Of a stretch of DNA of 64,000 nt, positions 48,732 through 57,746 are shown one piece after another. The translations under genes were made by a program, and so were the position numbers. The DNA comes from Corynebacterium frankenforstense DSM 45800 (GTDB lineage Bacteria > Actinomycetota > Actinomycetes > Mycobacteriales > Mycobacteriaceae): NCBI RefSeq assembly GCF_001941485.1, contig NZ_CP009247.1:1612001-1676000 (forward strand). The letters run 5' to 3'. How positions within the stretch are numbered: position 1 is the first letter of the stretch; each line of letters opens with the position of its first letter. Below the pieces are notes generated by a model, which saw only the letters and a program-made list of their open reading frames with translations, did not search any database and had not been told where the DNA came from.

Positions 48732-50645
48732 TCAGACCCCGCAGACCCCGGGCACCGTGCGGTCGCCCGCCCGCCAGTGCTCCAGGGCGGTGCGCACGGC
48801 GTGCGCGTAGGCCGACGCCCCCTCCGGGGTCGGGTGGACGAGGTCCTCGCGCAGCTTCGACTGGTCGGCCTTGGCGGCGTGGCACCAGTCGGCGACGAAG
48901 ACGTTGGGCCGCCGGTCCGCCTCCTCGCGCACCTCGCTCTCGGCGTCGGGCATGTACCAGCGGTCGCCGTAGGGCAGGACGAGCACCACGGTGCGGTCCT
49001 CGCCGAGCCGGTCGAGGACGCGGTCGAGGAGCTGCTCGTCGCCGGCGCCGTCGGAGGGACCGTTGGTGCCGAAGCCGAGCACGACCACGTCCCCGAGCGC
49101 GCCCTGGGCGTCGAGGTCGTCGAGGATGCCGGGGGCGTCCATCCAGTGCCTGGAGACCGCCCCGTCGACGTAGATGCCGGGGAACTCGGTCTGCAGCGCG
49201 TCCATCGAGGCGAGCATGACGGAGTCGCCGACGGCGGTCATCCGGTCGCCGGCGGGCATCCGCCGCTTGTCCGGGGCGACTTTCGAGCCCGCGTCGGCGG
49301 TGGCGGCGTCGCCGTCGTCGGCGGGCACGGGGCGCGCCGGCTGCGCGTTCTCCGCCTGGCGCTGGGCCGCGGCCTGCAGGTCGGCCTCCAGGCCGGTCTG
49401 GTCCGGGGCCTTGACCAGGGCGGTCGTGACGGCGACGACGGCGACGAGGGCTGCGATCGCCGTGCTCCGCACGCGCGGGCCGAAGACGGCCCGGTAGCCG
49501 CGCCGGCGCAGCGGCTCCTCGACGTAGGTGAAGGTGATCTCGGCGAGCAGGTAGGAGATCGGCAGCGCGATGATGCCGACGCCGGTCCGGGTGGCCCAGT
49601 CCGGCAGCAGCTCGTCGGTGATGACGACGACGGGCCAGTGCCACAGGTACAGGCTGAAGGAGACCGCGCCGAGGCGGCGCAGCACCGGGTTGGCCAGCAC
49701 CGTGGTCAGCAGCGGCTGACGGCCGGCCAGGCCCACGATCAGCAGCGCCGTGGCCGCGGAGACGGCGACGATGCCGCCGCGGTAGGCCACGGGGCTCGAG
49801 TCCGGCAGGGCCACCATGCCGACGATGACCACGGCGGCGGCCGCCAGGGGCCAGTTGCCCGCGCGCCGGCGCCAGATCAGCCCGCCGCGCTCCTGGGAGC
49901 ACAGCCACAGCGCGGCGGCCGCGCCGAAGAGCAGGCCGAAGGCGTGGGTGTCGGTGCCGTAGTAGACGCGCGAGGGGTCCTCGGCCGGGTCGAAGAGCGT
50001 GGCCATCCACGCCGCCGAGGCGAGCGCGGCGACCACGCAGCCGATGGCCGCCGCCCGCAGCCGGCGCGCGCCCGCCAGGGCGACGACGGCGAGGATGACC
50101 AGCGGCCAGACGAGGTAGAACTGCTCCTCGACCGACAGCGACCAGTAGTGGGCGAAGATCTCCGCTCCCCCGGAGGCGAAGTAGGACTTCGAGGCGATGA
50201 TCTGGGCCCAGTTGTTGAAGAAGAACAGCGAGCTCAGGTACTGCCGGTCCAGCCCGACGGTGCGGTCACCGCCGACGAAGCCGGCCACCACGGCGGTGAC
50301 GGTGGCGACGAAGACGGCCGCCGGCAGGATGCGCCGGGCACGCTTGAGCCAGAAGCGTTTCAGGTTGATCCGCCCGGTGCCGGTGCGCTCGCGCACCAGC
50401 AGGCTGGTGATCAGGAAGCCGGAGAGGACGAAGAAGACGTCCACGCCCAGGTAGCCGCCCGGCAGGGCGTCGCCGAAGAAGTGGTAGAGCACCACGGCCA
50501 CCACGGCGACGCCGCGCAGCCCGTCGAGGGCGGGCAGGCGCGGGATCAGGCCGCGGCGGCGCGCAGGCGCGACGGCGGAGGGGGACGCAGGCACGGAGGG
50601 CGCTGCGGGGGCGTCGGAAATCGAAGACGCGGCGGTGGCGGGCAT
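48732..50645 (-). CDS. Membrane acyltransferase with C-terminal SGNH domain
   Basis: A 637-residue protein. The N-terminal ~370 residues are an acyltransferase-3 domain with about ten helices, opening P-A-L-D-G-L-R-G-V-A-V-V-A-V-V-L-Y-H-F. The C-terminal domain is SGNH-type: V-G-D-S-V-M-L near residue 475 holds the Ser, G-F-G-T-N-G the Asn, and L-V-H-P-T-P-E-G the Asp/His-type end motif. Such fusions O-acylate cell-wall sugars or lipids. The exact acceptor is unknown; arabinogalactan, trehalose or peptidoglycan are possible in corynebacteria. TAGGGT (50653-50658) is 7 nt before the ATG. Confidence 0.85.
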   Translation of the reverse strand: MPATAASSISDAPAAPSVPASPSAVAPARRRGLIPRLPALDGLRGVAVVAVVLYHFFGDALPGGYLGVDVFFVLSGFLITSLLVRERTGTGRINLKRFWLKRARRILPAAVFVATVTAVVAGFVGGDRTVGLDRQYLSSLFFFNNWAQIIASKSYFASGGAEIFAHYWSLSVEEQFYLVWPLVILAVVALAGARRLRAAAIGCVVAALASAAWMATLFDPAEDPSRVYYGTDTHAFGLLFGAAAALWLCSQERGGLIWRRRAGNWPLAAAAVVIVGMVALPDSSPVAYRGGIVAVSAATALLIVGLAGRQPLLTTVLANPVLRRLGAVSFSLYLWHWPVVVITDELLPDWATRTGVGIIALPISYLLAEITFTYVEEPLRRRGYRAVFGPRVRSTAIAALVAVVAVTTALVKAPDQTGLEADLQAAAQRQAENAQPARPVPADDGDAATADAGSKVAPDKRRMPAGDRMTAVGDSVMLASMDALQTEFPGIYVDGAVSRHWMDAPGILDDLDAQGALGDVVVLGFGTNGPSDGAGDEQLLDRVLDRLGEDRTVVLVLPYGDRWYMPDAESEVREEADRRPNVFVADWCHAAKADQSKLREDLVHPTPEGASAYAHAVRTALEHWRAGDRTVPGVCGV

Positions 50646-50688
50646 AGGGCGCACCCTATGACACTCGCCACCGCCGCGTCGGGATTTA

Positions 50689-50704
50689 CGGGGAGTGTTC
50701 CCCG
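50689..50704 (-). terminator. Short hairpin after tsf
   Basis: CGGGGA-GTGT-TCCCCG, followed on the minus strand by TAAATCC, lies 21 nt after the tsf stop codon. A weak terminator is possible. Confidence 0.35.
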
Positions 50705-50725
50705 CGAAAAGCGGCCGGGCCGGAC

Positions 50726-51553
50726 TTACTCCTGGCCGACCTCGAAGCGGGCGAACCCGGTGAGGGTCACGCCGGCCTCGTCGGCGACCTGCTTGACGGT
50801 CTTCTTGTTGTCGGCCACGGACGGCTGGTCCAGCAGCACGGCGTCCTTGTAGAAGCCGTTGAGACGACCCTCCACGATCTTCGGGATCGCCTTCTCGGGC
50901 TTGCCCTCCTCGCGGGTGATCTTCTCGGCGATGCCGCGCTCCTTCTCGACGACGTCGGCGGGGACGTCCTCGCGGGAGAGGTACTTCGCCTTCAGCGCGG
51001 CGACCTGCATGGCGGCGGCGTGGGCGCCGGCCTCGGCGTCCTCGCCCTCACCGGTGTAGGCCACGAGCACACCGACGGCCGGCGGCAGGTCCGCCGAGCG
51101 CTGGTGCAGGTAGACGGAGACGTGCTCGCCCTCGACGGTGGCGGCACGGCGCAGCTGCAGCTTCTCGCCGATCTTGGCGGAGAGGGCCTCGAGGTAGTCG
51201 TGGGCGGACTGGCCCTCGACCTGGACCTCGTTGAGCTCCTCGGCGCTGTTGGCCTTGGCCGCGGCGGCGGCGTCGGCGATCTTCTGCGCGGTCTCCTTGA
51301 ACTCGGCGTTCTTGGCCACGAAGTCGGTCTCGGAGTTGACCTCGATCATGGTGTTGCCGGAGACGGCGATCAGACCCTCGAGGGCGTTGCGCTCGGCGCG
51401 CTTGCCCACGTCCTTCGCGCCCTTGACGCGCAGGATCTCGACGGCCTTCTCGAAGTCGCCCGAGGTCTCGTCGAGCGCCTTCTTGCAGTCGAGCATCCCG
51501 GAGCCGGTCTTCTCGCGCAGCTTCTTGACATCCGCAGCGGTGTAGTTCGCCAT
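50726..51553 (-). CDS. tsf: Elongation factor Ts
   Basis: A 275-residue nucleotide-exchange factor for EF-Tu. It begins [23 protein letters not shown], the conserved N-terminal domain. Next is [10 protein letters not shown], the core that contacts the EF-Tu Mg2+ site. The C-terminal dimerisation subdomain ends V-G-Q-E. AGGAGG lies about 10 nt before the ATG. It follows rpsB by 61 bp and should share the rpsB promoter. Confidence 0.97.
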   Translation of the reverse strand: MANYTAADVKKLREKTGSGMLDCKKALDETSGDFEKAVEILRVKGAKDVGKRAERNALEGLIAVSGNTMIEVNSETDFVAKNAEFKETAQKIADAAAAAKANSAEELNEVQVEGQSAHDYLEALSAKIGEKLQLRRAATVEGEHVSVYLHQRSADLPPAVGVLVAYTGEGEDAEAGAHAAAMQVAALKAKYLSREDVPADVVEKERGIAEKITREEGKPEKAIPKIVEGRLNGFYKDAVLLDQPSVADNKKTVKQVADEAGVTLTGFARFEVGQE

Positions 51554-51614
51554 TGGCGGGCGATCCTCCTAGTTCGTGAAAAAGGGTTTACCGGGTGGCC
51601 ATGCTAGCCGAGGG

Positions 51615-52451
51615 CTACTCGCCCTGCTTGGCCTCGGCGCCGTCGTTCTCGGCGGGGGCCTCGGCGGCCTTCTCATCGGCCTTGGCGGCGTCCTTGGCGT
51701 CGGCGGCGGCCTTCTCGTCGGTGTCGCCGGCGGCCTCACGGGCGGCGGCGAGCTGACGCTCCTCGCGGGCCTTCTTGCCCTCGACGACGGCCTCGCCGAC
51801 GATGTGGGTCAGCAGCTTGACGGAGCGGATCGCGTCGTCGTTGCCCGGGATCGGGTAGGTGACCTCGTCGGGGTCGCAGTTGGTGTCGAGGATGGCGACG
51901 ACCGGGATGTTGAGCTTGCGCGCCTCGGCGACGGCGATGTGCTCCTTGTTGGTGTCGACGATCCACAGGGCGGAGGGGACCTTGGTCATGTCCGAGATGC
52001 CGCCCAGGACGCGCTCCAGCTTGGTGCGCTCGCGGGTGAGCATCAGGACTTCCTTCTTGGTGCGGCCGAGGTAGCCGTCCTCGGCGGCGTCCATGGCCTG
52101 CAGCTCCTTCATGCGGTGCAGGCGCTTGGAGACGGTCTGGAAGTTGGTCAGCATGCCACCGAGCCAGCGGTGGTTGACGTACGGCATCCCGACGCGCTCG
52201 GCCTCTTCCTGCACGGCCTCCTGGGCCTGCTTCTTGGTGCCGACGAACAGGATGTTGCCGCCGTGGGCGACGGTCTCCTTGACGAACTCGTAGGCCTCGT
52301 CGATGTAGGTCAGCGTCTGCTGCAGGTCGATGATGTAGATGCCGTTGCGGTCGGTGAAGATGTGACGACGCATCTTCGGGTTCCAGCGACGCGTCTGGTG
52401 GCCGAAGTGGACACCGGCATCGAGAAGCTCGCGCATGGTAACGACTGCCAT
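51615..52451 (-). CDS. rpsB: 30S ribosomal protein S2
   Basis: A 278-residue S2 protein. The start [24 protein letters not shown] is diagnostic. L-F-V-G-T-K-K-Q-A and [12 protein letters not shown] follow. After about residue 225 comes an Ala/Glu/Asp/Lys-rich acidic tail of ~50 residues, longer than in E. coli S2 but common in actinobacteria. It is the last protein to join the 30S subunit. The ATG has AAAGGGAAG upstream and a long leader (see the promoter entry). Confidence 0.98.
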   Translation of the reverse strand: MAVVTMRELLDAGVHFGHQTRRWNPKMRRHIFTDRNGIYIIDLQQTLTYIDEAYEFVKETVAHGGNILFVGTKKQAQEAVQEEAERVGMPYVNHRWLGGMLTNFQTVSKRLHRMKELQAMDAAEDGYLGRTKKEVLMLTRERTKLERVLGGISDMTKVPSALWIVDTNKEHIAVAEARKLNIPVVAILDTNCDPDEVTYPIPGNDDAIRSVKLLTHIVGEAVVEGKKAREERQLAAAREAAGDTDEKAAADAKDAAKADEKAAEAPAENDGAEAKQGE

Positions 52452-52817
52452 GGGTTCTTCCCTTTCTCTTTTTGGGTTTTGGTTGTCTTTGCGCGACAGG
52501 ATTTGTGTCTTTGTCCTGCGCCCTGGCGACCCCCGCGCCCAAACCCAACGCCCCGACCGTCGAGGTCGGGGACCGTGTCGGGCCCTCGGGTCGCAGACTC
52601 TCAGAGCCTGCGTGCGGGTGCCGCAGCGTAGTCAGCGCGCCCGGAGAGCACACTGCTGCGCGCGATAATACCTGCCGGATCGCCCCAGGCCAAACGGCGC
52701 GCGCCGGGATCCACAGGCGTCAGTCACACCCGTATCTCCCGTTTCTCCTCCCCCGGTCTCCACAGATTGACGACGCCGCGCTGGCCGCCGTGGGCGGTTC
52801 CCGCTTGGCTTGCGGGC
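52452..52817 (-). promoter_or_regulatory. rpsB promoter and ~200-nt leader; M23 gene upstream region
   Basis: The minus strand has the best conventional promoter in the window: TTGGCC (52688-52693), 17 bp, TATTAT (52665-52670). Transcription should begin near 52658, leaving about 205 nt of leader. The leader contains a perfect 8-bp hairpin CCCCGACC-GTCGA-GGTCGGGG (52551-52571). Near rpsB, a GCGCAGGA / TCCTG-CGC stem is followed by an A-rich, unstructured stretch before the ribosome-binding site. This suggests autogenous control by S2 or attenuation. On the plus strand I find no clear promoter for the M23-like gene. Confidence 0.65.
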
Positions 52818-53624
52818 ATGGAGCACTCATTCTCACGCGGCGGCGCACGCGCCGCCGCCCGGCGCGCGCTGCGCACCGCGGTCTCGGCCGTGACGGTCGT
52901 GGCCCTGGCCGCCTCGTCCGCCACTCCGGCCGCGGCCTCCCGCCCCTTCTCCATCCCATTCTCTTCCCCGTCCGCCGGTTCCCCGGCCGTCTGCTCCCCT
53001 GCCGCCGAGCCCGTGGCTCCCCTCGCCACCCACGCCTCCGATGCTCACCGTCTGGCCGCCGACGCCGCGGCACCCACACGGAGCACCGTGCGCTACTCGG
53101 ACCCGCTGACGGGCGGGCGCACGCCCTCGCGGGTGACCCGGGGCTTCGACCCGCCGGCCCACGACTGGCTGCCCGGCCACCGTGGGGTGGACCTGGCGGC
53201 CGCGCCCGGCGCCCCGGTGCTCGCGGCGGCGGCCGGCACGGTCGCCTTCGCGGGCCAGGTCGCGGGCACGCCGGTGGTCTCGATCGACCACGCCGACGGG
53301 TTGCGCACGACCTACCAGCCGGTGCGTGCGTCGGTGCGCCGCGGGCAGGAGGTCGCCGGCGGCGAGCGCATCGGGGTGCTGGTCGCCACGACGCCGGGGC
53401 GGGATCAGACAGGCGACGGCTCGGCAGGCGGCCGGTCAGACGGCGCCGGGCCCGGCGACTCCGGCGGGGCCGTCGGGAATCAGGCCCATGACGGACTGCA
53501 CTGGGGAGCGCGCCCCATCGACTCGCCGACCGCCTACGTCGATCCGCTGGCGCTTCTCGAGGCGGCCGTCATCCGGCTCAAGCCCCTCAGGCCCGGGGAT
53601 GGGCCTGCTGGTAGACGCGCCTGA
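52818..53624 (+). CDS. M23-family (LytM-like) secreted protein
   Basis: A 268-residue exported protein with a signal sequence ending around A-A-A-S (residue 41) and a Pro/Ser-rich spacer to about 85. The M23 domain starts near 107 and has G-H-R-G-V-D-L-A (zinc ligands His121 and Asp125) and L-H-W-G-A-R-P (His228). The first His of the usual H-x-H is Gly226, and a 28-residue Gly/Asp/Ser insertion precedes it (about 195-222). It may be a weak endopeptidase or an amidase activator. The ATG at 52818 lacks a convincing ribosome-binding site. Its end overlaps xerC by 38 bp. Confidence 0.8.
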   Translation: MEHSFSRGGARAAARRALRTAVSAVTVVALAASSATPAAASRPFSIPFSSPSAGSPAVCSPAAEPVAPLATHASDAHRLAADAAAPTRSTVRYSDPLTGGRTPSRVTRGFDPPAHDWLPGHRGVDLAAAPGAPVLAAAAGTVAFAGQVAGTPVVSIDHADGLRTTYQPVRASVRRGQEVAGGERIGVLVATTPGRDQTGDGSAGGRSDGAGPGDSGGAVGNQAHDGLHWGARPIDSPTAYVDPLALLEAAVIRLKPLRPGDGPAGRRA

Positions 53625-54522
53625 GCCGGTTGGTGGAGACGTGGGTGTAGATCTGCGTGGTCTGCATCGAGGAGTGGCCGAGCAGCTCCTGGACCTCGCG
53701 CAGGTCCGCCCCGCCCTCGAGCAGGTGGGTGGCCGCGGAGTGGCGCAGGTCGTGGGGGCTGGCCTCGCCGGCGCCGACGGCCTCGACGGCCGCGGAGACC
53801 ACGCGGCGGACCTGGCGGTCGGTGATCCGCCCGCCGCGCACGCCGAAGAAGACCGCGTGCCGGTCGGCCGCACGCCCTGTTTTTTCCGGGCGGATGAGCC
53901 GCGGACGCCCCCGGTCCAGCCAGGCCGTGAGCGCCGCGGCGGCGGGCCTGCCGAAGGGCGCGGTGCGCTGCTTGTCGCCCTTACCGGTCACCCGCAGGGT
54001 GCCGGATTTCAGGTCCACGTCGTCGACGTCCAGGCCGGTGAGCTCGCTGACGCGGATGCCGGTGGCGTAGAGCAGCTCGAGGATCGCCGCATCCCGCAGC
54101 TCCTCGGGCCCGGCCTCTCTTGATCCCGCGGCGGCGTCGCCGGCGTCGAGGACCTCGCGGGCCTGGTTCTCGCTGAGCACGTGCGGCAGGTGGCGCTTCG
54201 GCGCGGGGGTCGACAGGCGCACGGCCACGTCGCGCTCGAGGTGACCGTGGCGCACCGCCCAGGTGGAGAAGGCCCGCGCGCTGGCGGTGCGCCGGGCCAG
54301 CGTGGAACGGGCGAGCCCCCGGTGGGCGGCCTCGCCGAGCCAGGCGCGCAGGTTCTCGAGAGTGAACTCGGCGAAGGTGGGGATCACGCCGGCCAGGTCC
54401 ACCAGGTCGGAGTGGTACGAGCGCACGGTCGCCGGCGAGCGGCCCAGGACGAGTTCCTGGTATTCGGCGAAGTCGCCCGCCGCCGCCTCGATCTGTGACT
54501 CGTGTGCACCCATGGGGCTCAT
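53587..54522 (-). CDS. xerC: Tyrosine recombinase XerC
   Basis: A 311-residue site-specific recombinase that, with XerD and FtsK, resolves chromosome dimers at dif. The N-terminal SAM-like domain (about 15-100) precedes the catalytic domain. That domain has Arg in A-T-G-I-R-V-S-E-L, Lys in G-K-G-D-K-Q-R, H-D-L-R-H-S-A-A-T-H, L-L-G-H-S-S and the nucleophile Tyr in T-T-Q-I-Y-T-H-V. I used the ATG at 54522 because it overlaps the dprA stop (ATGA). An ATG at 54513 with TACCAT 7 nt upstream would give 308 residues. Confidence 0.93.
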   Translation of the reverse strand: MSPMGAHESQIEAAAGDFAEYQELVLGRSPATVRSYHSDLVDLAGVIPTFAEFTLENLRAWLGEAAHRGLARSTLARRTASARAFSTWAVRHGHLERDVAVRLSTPAPKRHLPHVLSENQAREVLDAGDAAAGSREAGPEELRDAAILELLYATGIRVSELTGLDVDDVDLKSGTLRVTGKGDKQRTAPFGRPAAAALTAWLDRGRPRLIRPEKTGRAADRHAVFFGVRGGRITDRQVRRVVSAAVEAVGAGEASPHDLRHSAATHLLEGGADLREVQELLGHSSMQTTQIYTHVSTNRLRRVYQQAHPRA

Positions 54523-55712
54523 GGTAGCTGGCCGCGGTGCCAGAGCTCCCCTTCCAGGCGCACCAGCCCGGCGCGCATGAGATCGACGAGCAGGTGCACG
54601 GTCAACGGCAGCGGCAGGCCCGCGGTCGCGGCGATCTCCCCTGCCCTGCGTCCCGTGCCCGGCTCGAGCGCGTCGAAGACCCGCAGCTGGTTGCGGTCGA
54701 GGCGCTGGACGGGGTCGGGGCCGAAGTCGAGCTCGTACTGCCCGGCCGAGTCCGGGGTGCCCGCCGGGCCGACGAGGGCGCGCACGTCGTCGGCACTCGT
54801 GACCAGCTCGGCGGCGCGGGTGCGGATGCGCTCGTGGCAGCCCACCGAGCCCGCGGTGGTCACCGGCCCGGGCACGGCCATGCACACCCGACCCAGGTGC
54901 TCGGCCCAGCTCAGCGTGTTCAGCGCGCCGGAGCGCCAGGCGGCCTCGGTGACCACGGTGCCGAGGCTGAGCGCGGCGACCAGACGGTTGCGGGTGAGGA
55001 ACCGGTGGCGGTGCGGGGTGGCCCCGGGCGGGTACTCGGTGACCACGGCGCCGTTCTCGGCGACGCGATCGAAGAGTCGGGCGTGCCGGCGCGGGTAGTC
55101 GACGTCGATGCCGCAGGCGGCCACGACCACGGTCGATCCCCCGGCGTCGAGCGCGGCGTTGTGGGCCACGGCGTCCACGCCGAGCGCCCCGCCGGAGACG
55201 ACCGTCCAGCGGTGGCCGGCCATGCCGCGGGCGAGGGAGCCTGTGACCTCGGCGCCGTAGCGGGAGATCGCCCGGGTGCCCACCAGGGCGACGGCCTGGG
55301 CGCACAACCCGGCCGGCGAGCCGCCGCGCACCCACAGCGCGTGCGGGGCCACGGCGTCGGCGCGCCCGCCCGCCTGCCGCGCGGCGAACCCGAAGGCGGA
55401 GTCGAGTTCGGCGGCCGGCCAGTCGGGGTGCCCGGGGTGGATCAGCCGGGCGCCCACCGCGGCGGCGGCCTCGAGGTCGGCCTCCGGGTGGCACTGGCGG
55501 TGGCGGGCGGCGGTCTCCTTGATCAGCCCGCCCACCGCGGGGTCACGGGTGCGCACGCCCGCGGCGATGTCGCGGGCGGTCCAGCCGGCATCGAGGAGCG
55601 ACTGCAGCGCGCGCGAGGGGCCCTCGATCACGCGGCTGAGATAGGCCCAGGCGAGCAGCTCGGCGTGCGGGTCGCCGCCCGGAGGGCGGGCTCCGGTCTC
55701 GTCGGTGCTCAT
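54519..55712 (-). CDS. dprA: DNA-processing protein DprA
   Basis: A 397-residue single-stranded-DNA-binding protein that loads RecA during natural transformation; many non-competent bacteria keep it. The Rossmann core shows V-A-L-V-G-T-R-A-I-S-R-Y-G (near 137-149), V-V-S-G-G-A-L-G-V-D-A-V-A-H (near 164-177), T-E-Y-P-P-G and F-L-T-R-N-R-L-V-A-A-L. An N-terminal helical extension and a C-terminal winged-helix region (about 335-397) complete it. The ATG overlaps the comM-like stop (ATGA), so the three genes comM-dprA-xerC are chained. Confidence 0.93.
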   Translation of the reverse strand: MSTDETGARPPGGDPHAELLAWAYLSRVIEGPSRALQSLLDAGWTARDIAAGVRTRDPAVGGLIKETAARHRQCHPEADLEAAAAVGARLIHPGHPDWPAAELDSAFGFAARQAGGRADAVAPHALWVRGGSPAGLCAQAVALVGTRAISRYGAEVTGSLARGMAGHRWTVVSGGALGVDAVAHNAALDAGGSTVVVAACGIDVDYPRRHARLFDRVAENGAVVTEYPPGATPHRHRFLTRNRLVAALSLGTVVTEAAWRSGALNTLSWAEHLGRVCMAVPGPVTTAGSVGCHERIRTRAAELVTSADDVRALVGPAGTPDSAGQYELDFGPDPVQRLDRNQLRVFDALEPGTGRRAGEIAATAGLPLPLTVHLLVDLMRAGLVRLEGELWHRGQLP

Positions 55713-57367
55713 GCGGCCTCCGTCAGGTCGGCGGCCGGGGCGTGCAGCGCCACGGCGCGGTGGACGTGGTCGAGCCCCGGCCGGTCGTCCTCCTCGAGGT
55801 CCGCCAGCGTCCAGGCCAGCCGCAGGGTCCGGTCGACGCCACGTTGGCTGACCGAGCCCTCGGCGAGGAAGGCCTCCAGCAGCGCCATGGCCTCCTCGCT
55901 GGCCGGGAAGCGGCGGCGCAGGACCGGCCCCGGCACGCGCCGACCGGCCCACTCCGGTCCGGTCTTCTCCGGCCCGGCCCAGCGGGCGGCGGCGCGTTCG
56001 CGTGCGGCGGCGACCCGCTCGGCCACCGCCGCGCTGGACTCGCCGGTCGGCGCGCTCAGGGTGCCGGTGACGCGGGTGCGCACGAAGATGTCGAGGCGAT
56101 CGCGCAGGGGGCCGGAGAGGTTGGACAGGTAGCGGGCCCGTTCGGCCGGGCTGCAGCGGCAGGCGGCGGGCTCGGCGGCCCCGCAGCGGCACGGGTTGGC
56201 GGCGAGCACCAGCTGGAAGCCGGCGGGCAGGGTGACCCGGCTGCGAGCGCGCAGCAGGTGCACCTCGCCGGTCTCCAGCGGCTGGCGCAGCCCGTCGAGC
56301 ACGGCGGCGGGCACCTCGGAGACCTCGTCGAGGAAGAGCACCCCGCGGTGGGCGAGGCTGACCGCCCCGGGCCGCGGGTGGCCCGCTCCCCCGCCGAGGA
56401 GGGCCGCGCGGGTGACGGTGTGGTGCGGGGCGACAAACGGCGGGTGGGTCACGGGTCCCGCGCCGGTGGCGGCGGCCACCGAGTGCACCACGGTCGCCTC
56501 GATCATCTCGCCCTCGGAAAGCGGCGGCAGGATCCCGGGCAGACGCTCGGCGAGCATCGACTTCCCCGAGCCCGGCGGACCGACCATCATCATGTGGTGC
56601 CCGCCGGCGGCCGCGACCTCGAGGGCCAGGCGCGCCTCGGGCTGGCCGGCGACGTCCGCCAGATCCGGCAGCCGGGCGCCCCCGACGGCGCGCAGCCCAC
56701 TCAGCCCACTCAGCCCGCCCGGGCCCGCGCCCGATCCGCCGTCGCCCGAGCCACCGGCGCCCGAACCTGCACCCGAACCTGCACCCGATCCCCCGGGGTC
56801 CCCGGGCAGCCCGGCGCGCGGCAGCTCGGCGCGGCCGCGGGCCCAGTCCCACGCGGCGGCCAGGGTCGGGGCGACGAGCACCTCGACCGAGGCGAGCACG
56901 GAGGCCTCGGCGGCGTTGCCCGGCGGCACGATGACCGTGTCCAGGCCGTGGGCGCGGGCCGCGAGCGCGGCCGGCAGCGCGCCGGGGACCTCGCGCACGG
57001 TGCCGTCCAGCCCGATCTCGCCGATGGCCATCGCCGCGCGCAGCCGGTTCTCCCCGCGGCCGCGTTCGGCGCCGCTGAGCACGGCCAGCGCCATGGCGAG
57101 GTCGAACTGGGAGCCGGCCTTGGGCAGGTCGGCCGGTGACATCGAGACGACGATCTTGCTGCGCGGCCAGTCCAGCCCGCTGTTGGTCACCGCCGTGCGG
57201 ATCCGGTCGCGAGACTCGCGCACGGCGGTGTCGCCCATCCCGACGACGTGCACGCCGGGCAGCCCGGGCCCGATGTTCGCCTCGACGGTGACCAGGTGGG
57301 CGTCCACCCCGTCGAGCGCGACCGTGCGGGTGCGCCCGAGTCTCCCTGCCGCCTCATGCACCCTCAT
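55709..57367 (-). CDS. comM: YifB/ComM-family Mg-chelatase-like AAA+ ATPase
   Basis: A 552-residue AAA+ protein. The N-terminal Lon-S5-like domain (V-E-A-N-I-G-P-G-L-P-G-V-H-V-V-G) occupies about 1-180. An unusual Gly/Ser/Ala-rich linker lies at about 190-222. The ATPase has M-V-G-P-P-G-S-G-K-S-M-L (near 248-259) and V-L-F-L-D-E-V-S-E, then a cysteine-containing loop N-P-C-R-C-G. In naturally competent bacteria ComM is a branch-migration helicase; the role in corynebacteria is inferred. The start overlaps the yraN end by 14 nt. Confidence 0.9.
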   Translation of the reverse strand: MRVHEAAGRLGRTRTVALDGVDAHLVTVEANIGPGLPGVHVVGMGDTAVRESRDRIRTAVTNSGLDWPRSKIVVSMSPADLPKAGSQFDLAMALAVLSGAERGRGENRLRAAMAIGEIGLDGTVREVPGALPAALAARAHGLDTVIVPPGNAAEASVLASVEVLVAPTLAAAWDWARGRAELPRAGLPGDPGGSGAGSGAGSGAGGSGDGGSGAGPGGLSGLSGLRAVGGARLPDLADVAGQPEARLALEVAAAGGHHMMMVGPPGSGKSMLAERLPGILPPLSEGEMIEATVVHSVAAATGAGPVTHPPFVAPHHTVTRAALLGGGAGHPRPGAVSLAHRGVLFLDEVSEVPAAVLDGLRQPLETGEVHLLRARSRVTLPAGFQLVLAANPCRCGAAEPAACRCSPAERARYLSNLSGPLRDRLDIFVRTRVTGTLSAPTGESSAAVAERVAAARERAAARWAGPEKTGPEWAGRRVPGPVLRRRFPASEEAMALLEAFLAEGSVSQRGVDRTLRLAWTLADLEEDDRPGLDHVHRAVALHAPAADLTEAA

Positions 57368-57746
57368 CGACCCCCTTGAAGCGGGTCAGCGCGGCGGTGC
57401 CGTCGCCGGCGACCACCACCTCGACGACGTCCAGGCGCACCTGGACCCAGGCCCGCTCGGCGAGCCAGGCGGCCGCCGCACGGCGCATGCGGCGCAGCTT
57501 GGCGGCGGTGACGGCCTCCGCCCCGCCGAAGCCCCTGCCGCGCCGCGTCTTGACCTCGACGAAGACGACGGTGCCGTCTTCCTCCTCGGCGATCAGGTCG
57601 ATCTCGTCGCGGCCCTCGCGCACGTTCTGGCCCAGCACGCGCGCCCCGCCCCTCTCGTAGGCCGCGGCGACGTGGTCCTCGCCGCGGCGCCCGAGCACGG
57701 CCTGCGCGGGCGGCCCCGTCGGGCGCGGTCGTGGTCTGGTGGTCAT
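57354..57746 (-). CDS. yraN: YraN family (UPF0102) nuclease-like protein
   Basis: A 130-residue protein of the restriction-endonuclease-like fold. The active-site pattern is E-G-R-D-E-I-D-L-I-A-E-E-E-D-G-T-V-V-F-V-E-V-K, i.e. D and E-V-K separated by about 13 residues. It begins with a Pro/Arg-rich tail and L-G-R-R-G-E-D-H-V-A-A-A-Y. Function is unproven; the fixed link to comM and dprA suggests DNA processing. Two adjacent ATGs (57749, 57746) follow GGGGGAG, and the second gives the better spacing. Confidence 0.88.
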   Translation of the reverse strand: MTTRPRPRPTGPPAQAVLGRRGEDHVAAAYERGGARVLGQNVREGRDEIDLIAEEEDGTVVFVEVKTRRGRGFGGAEAVTAAKLRRMRRAAAAWLAERAWVQVRLDVVEVVVAGDGTAALTRFKGVDEGA

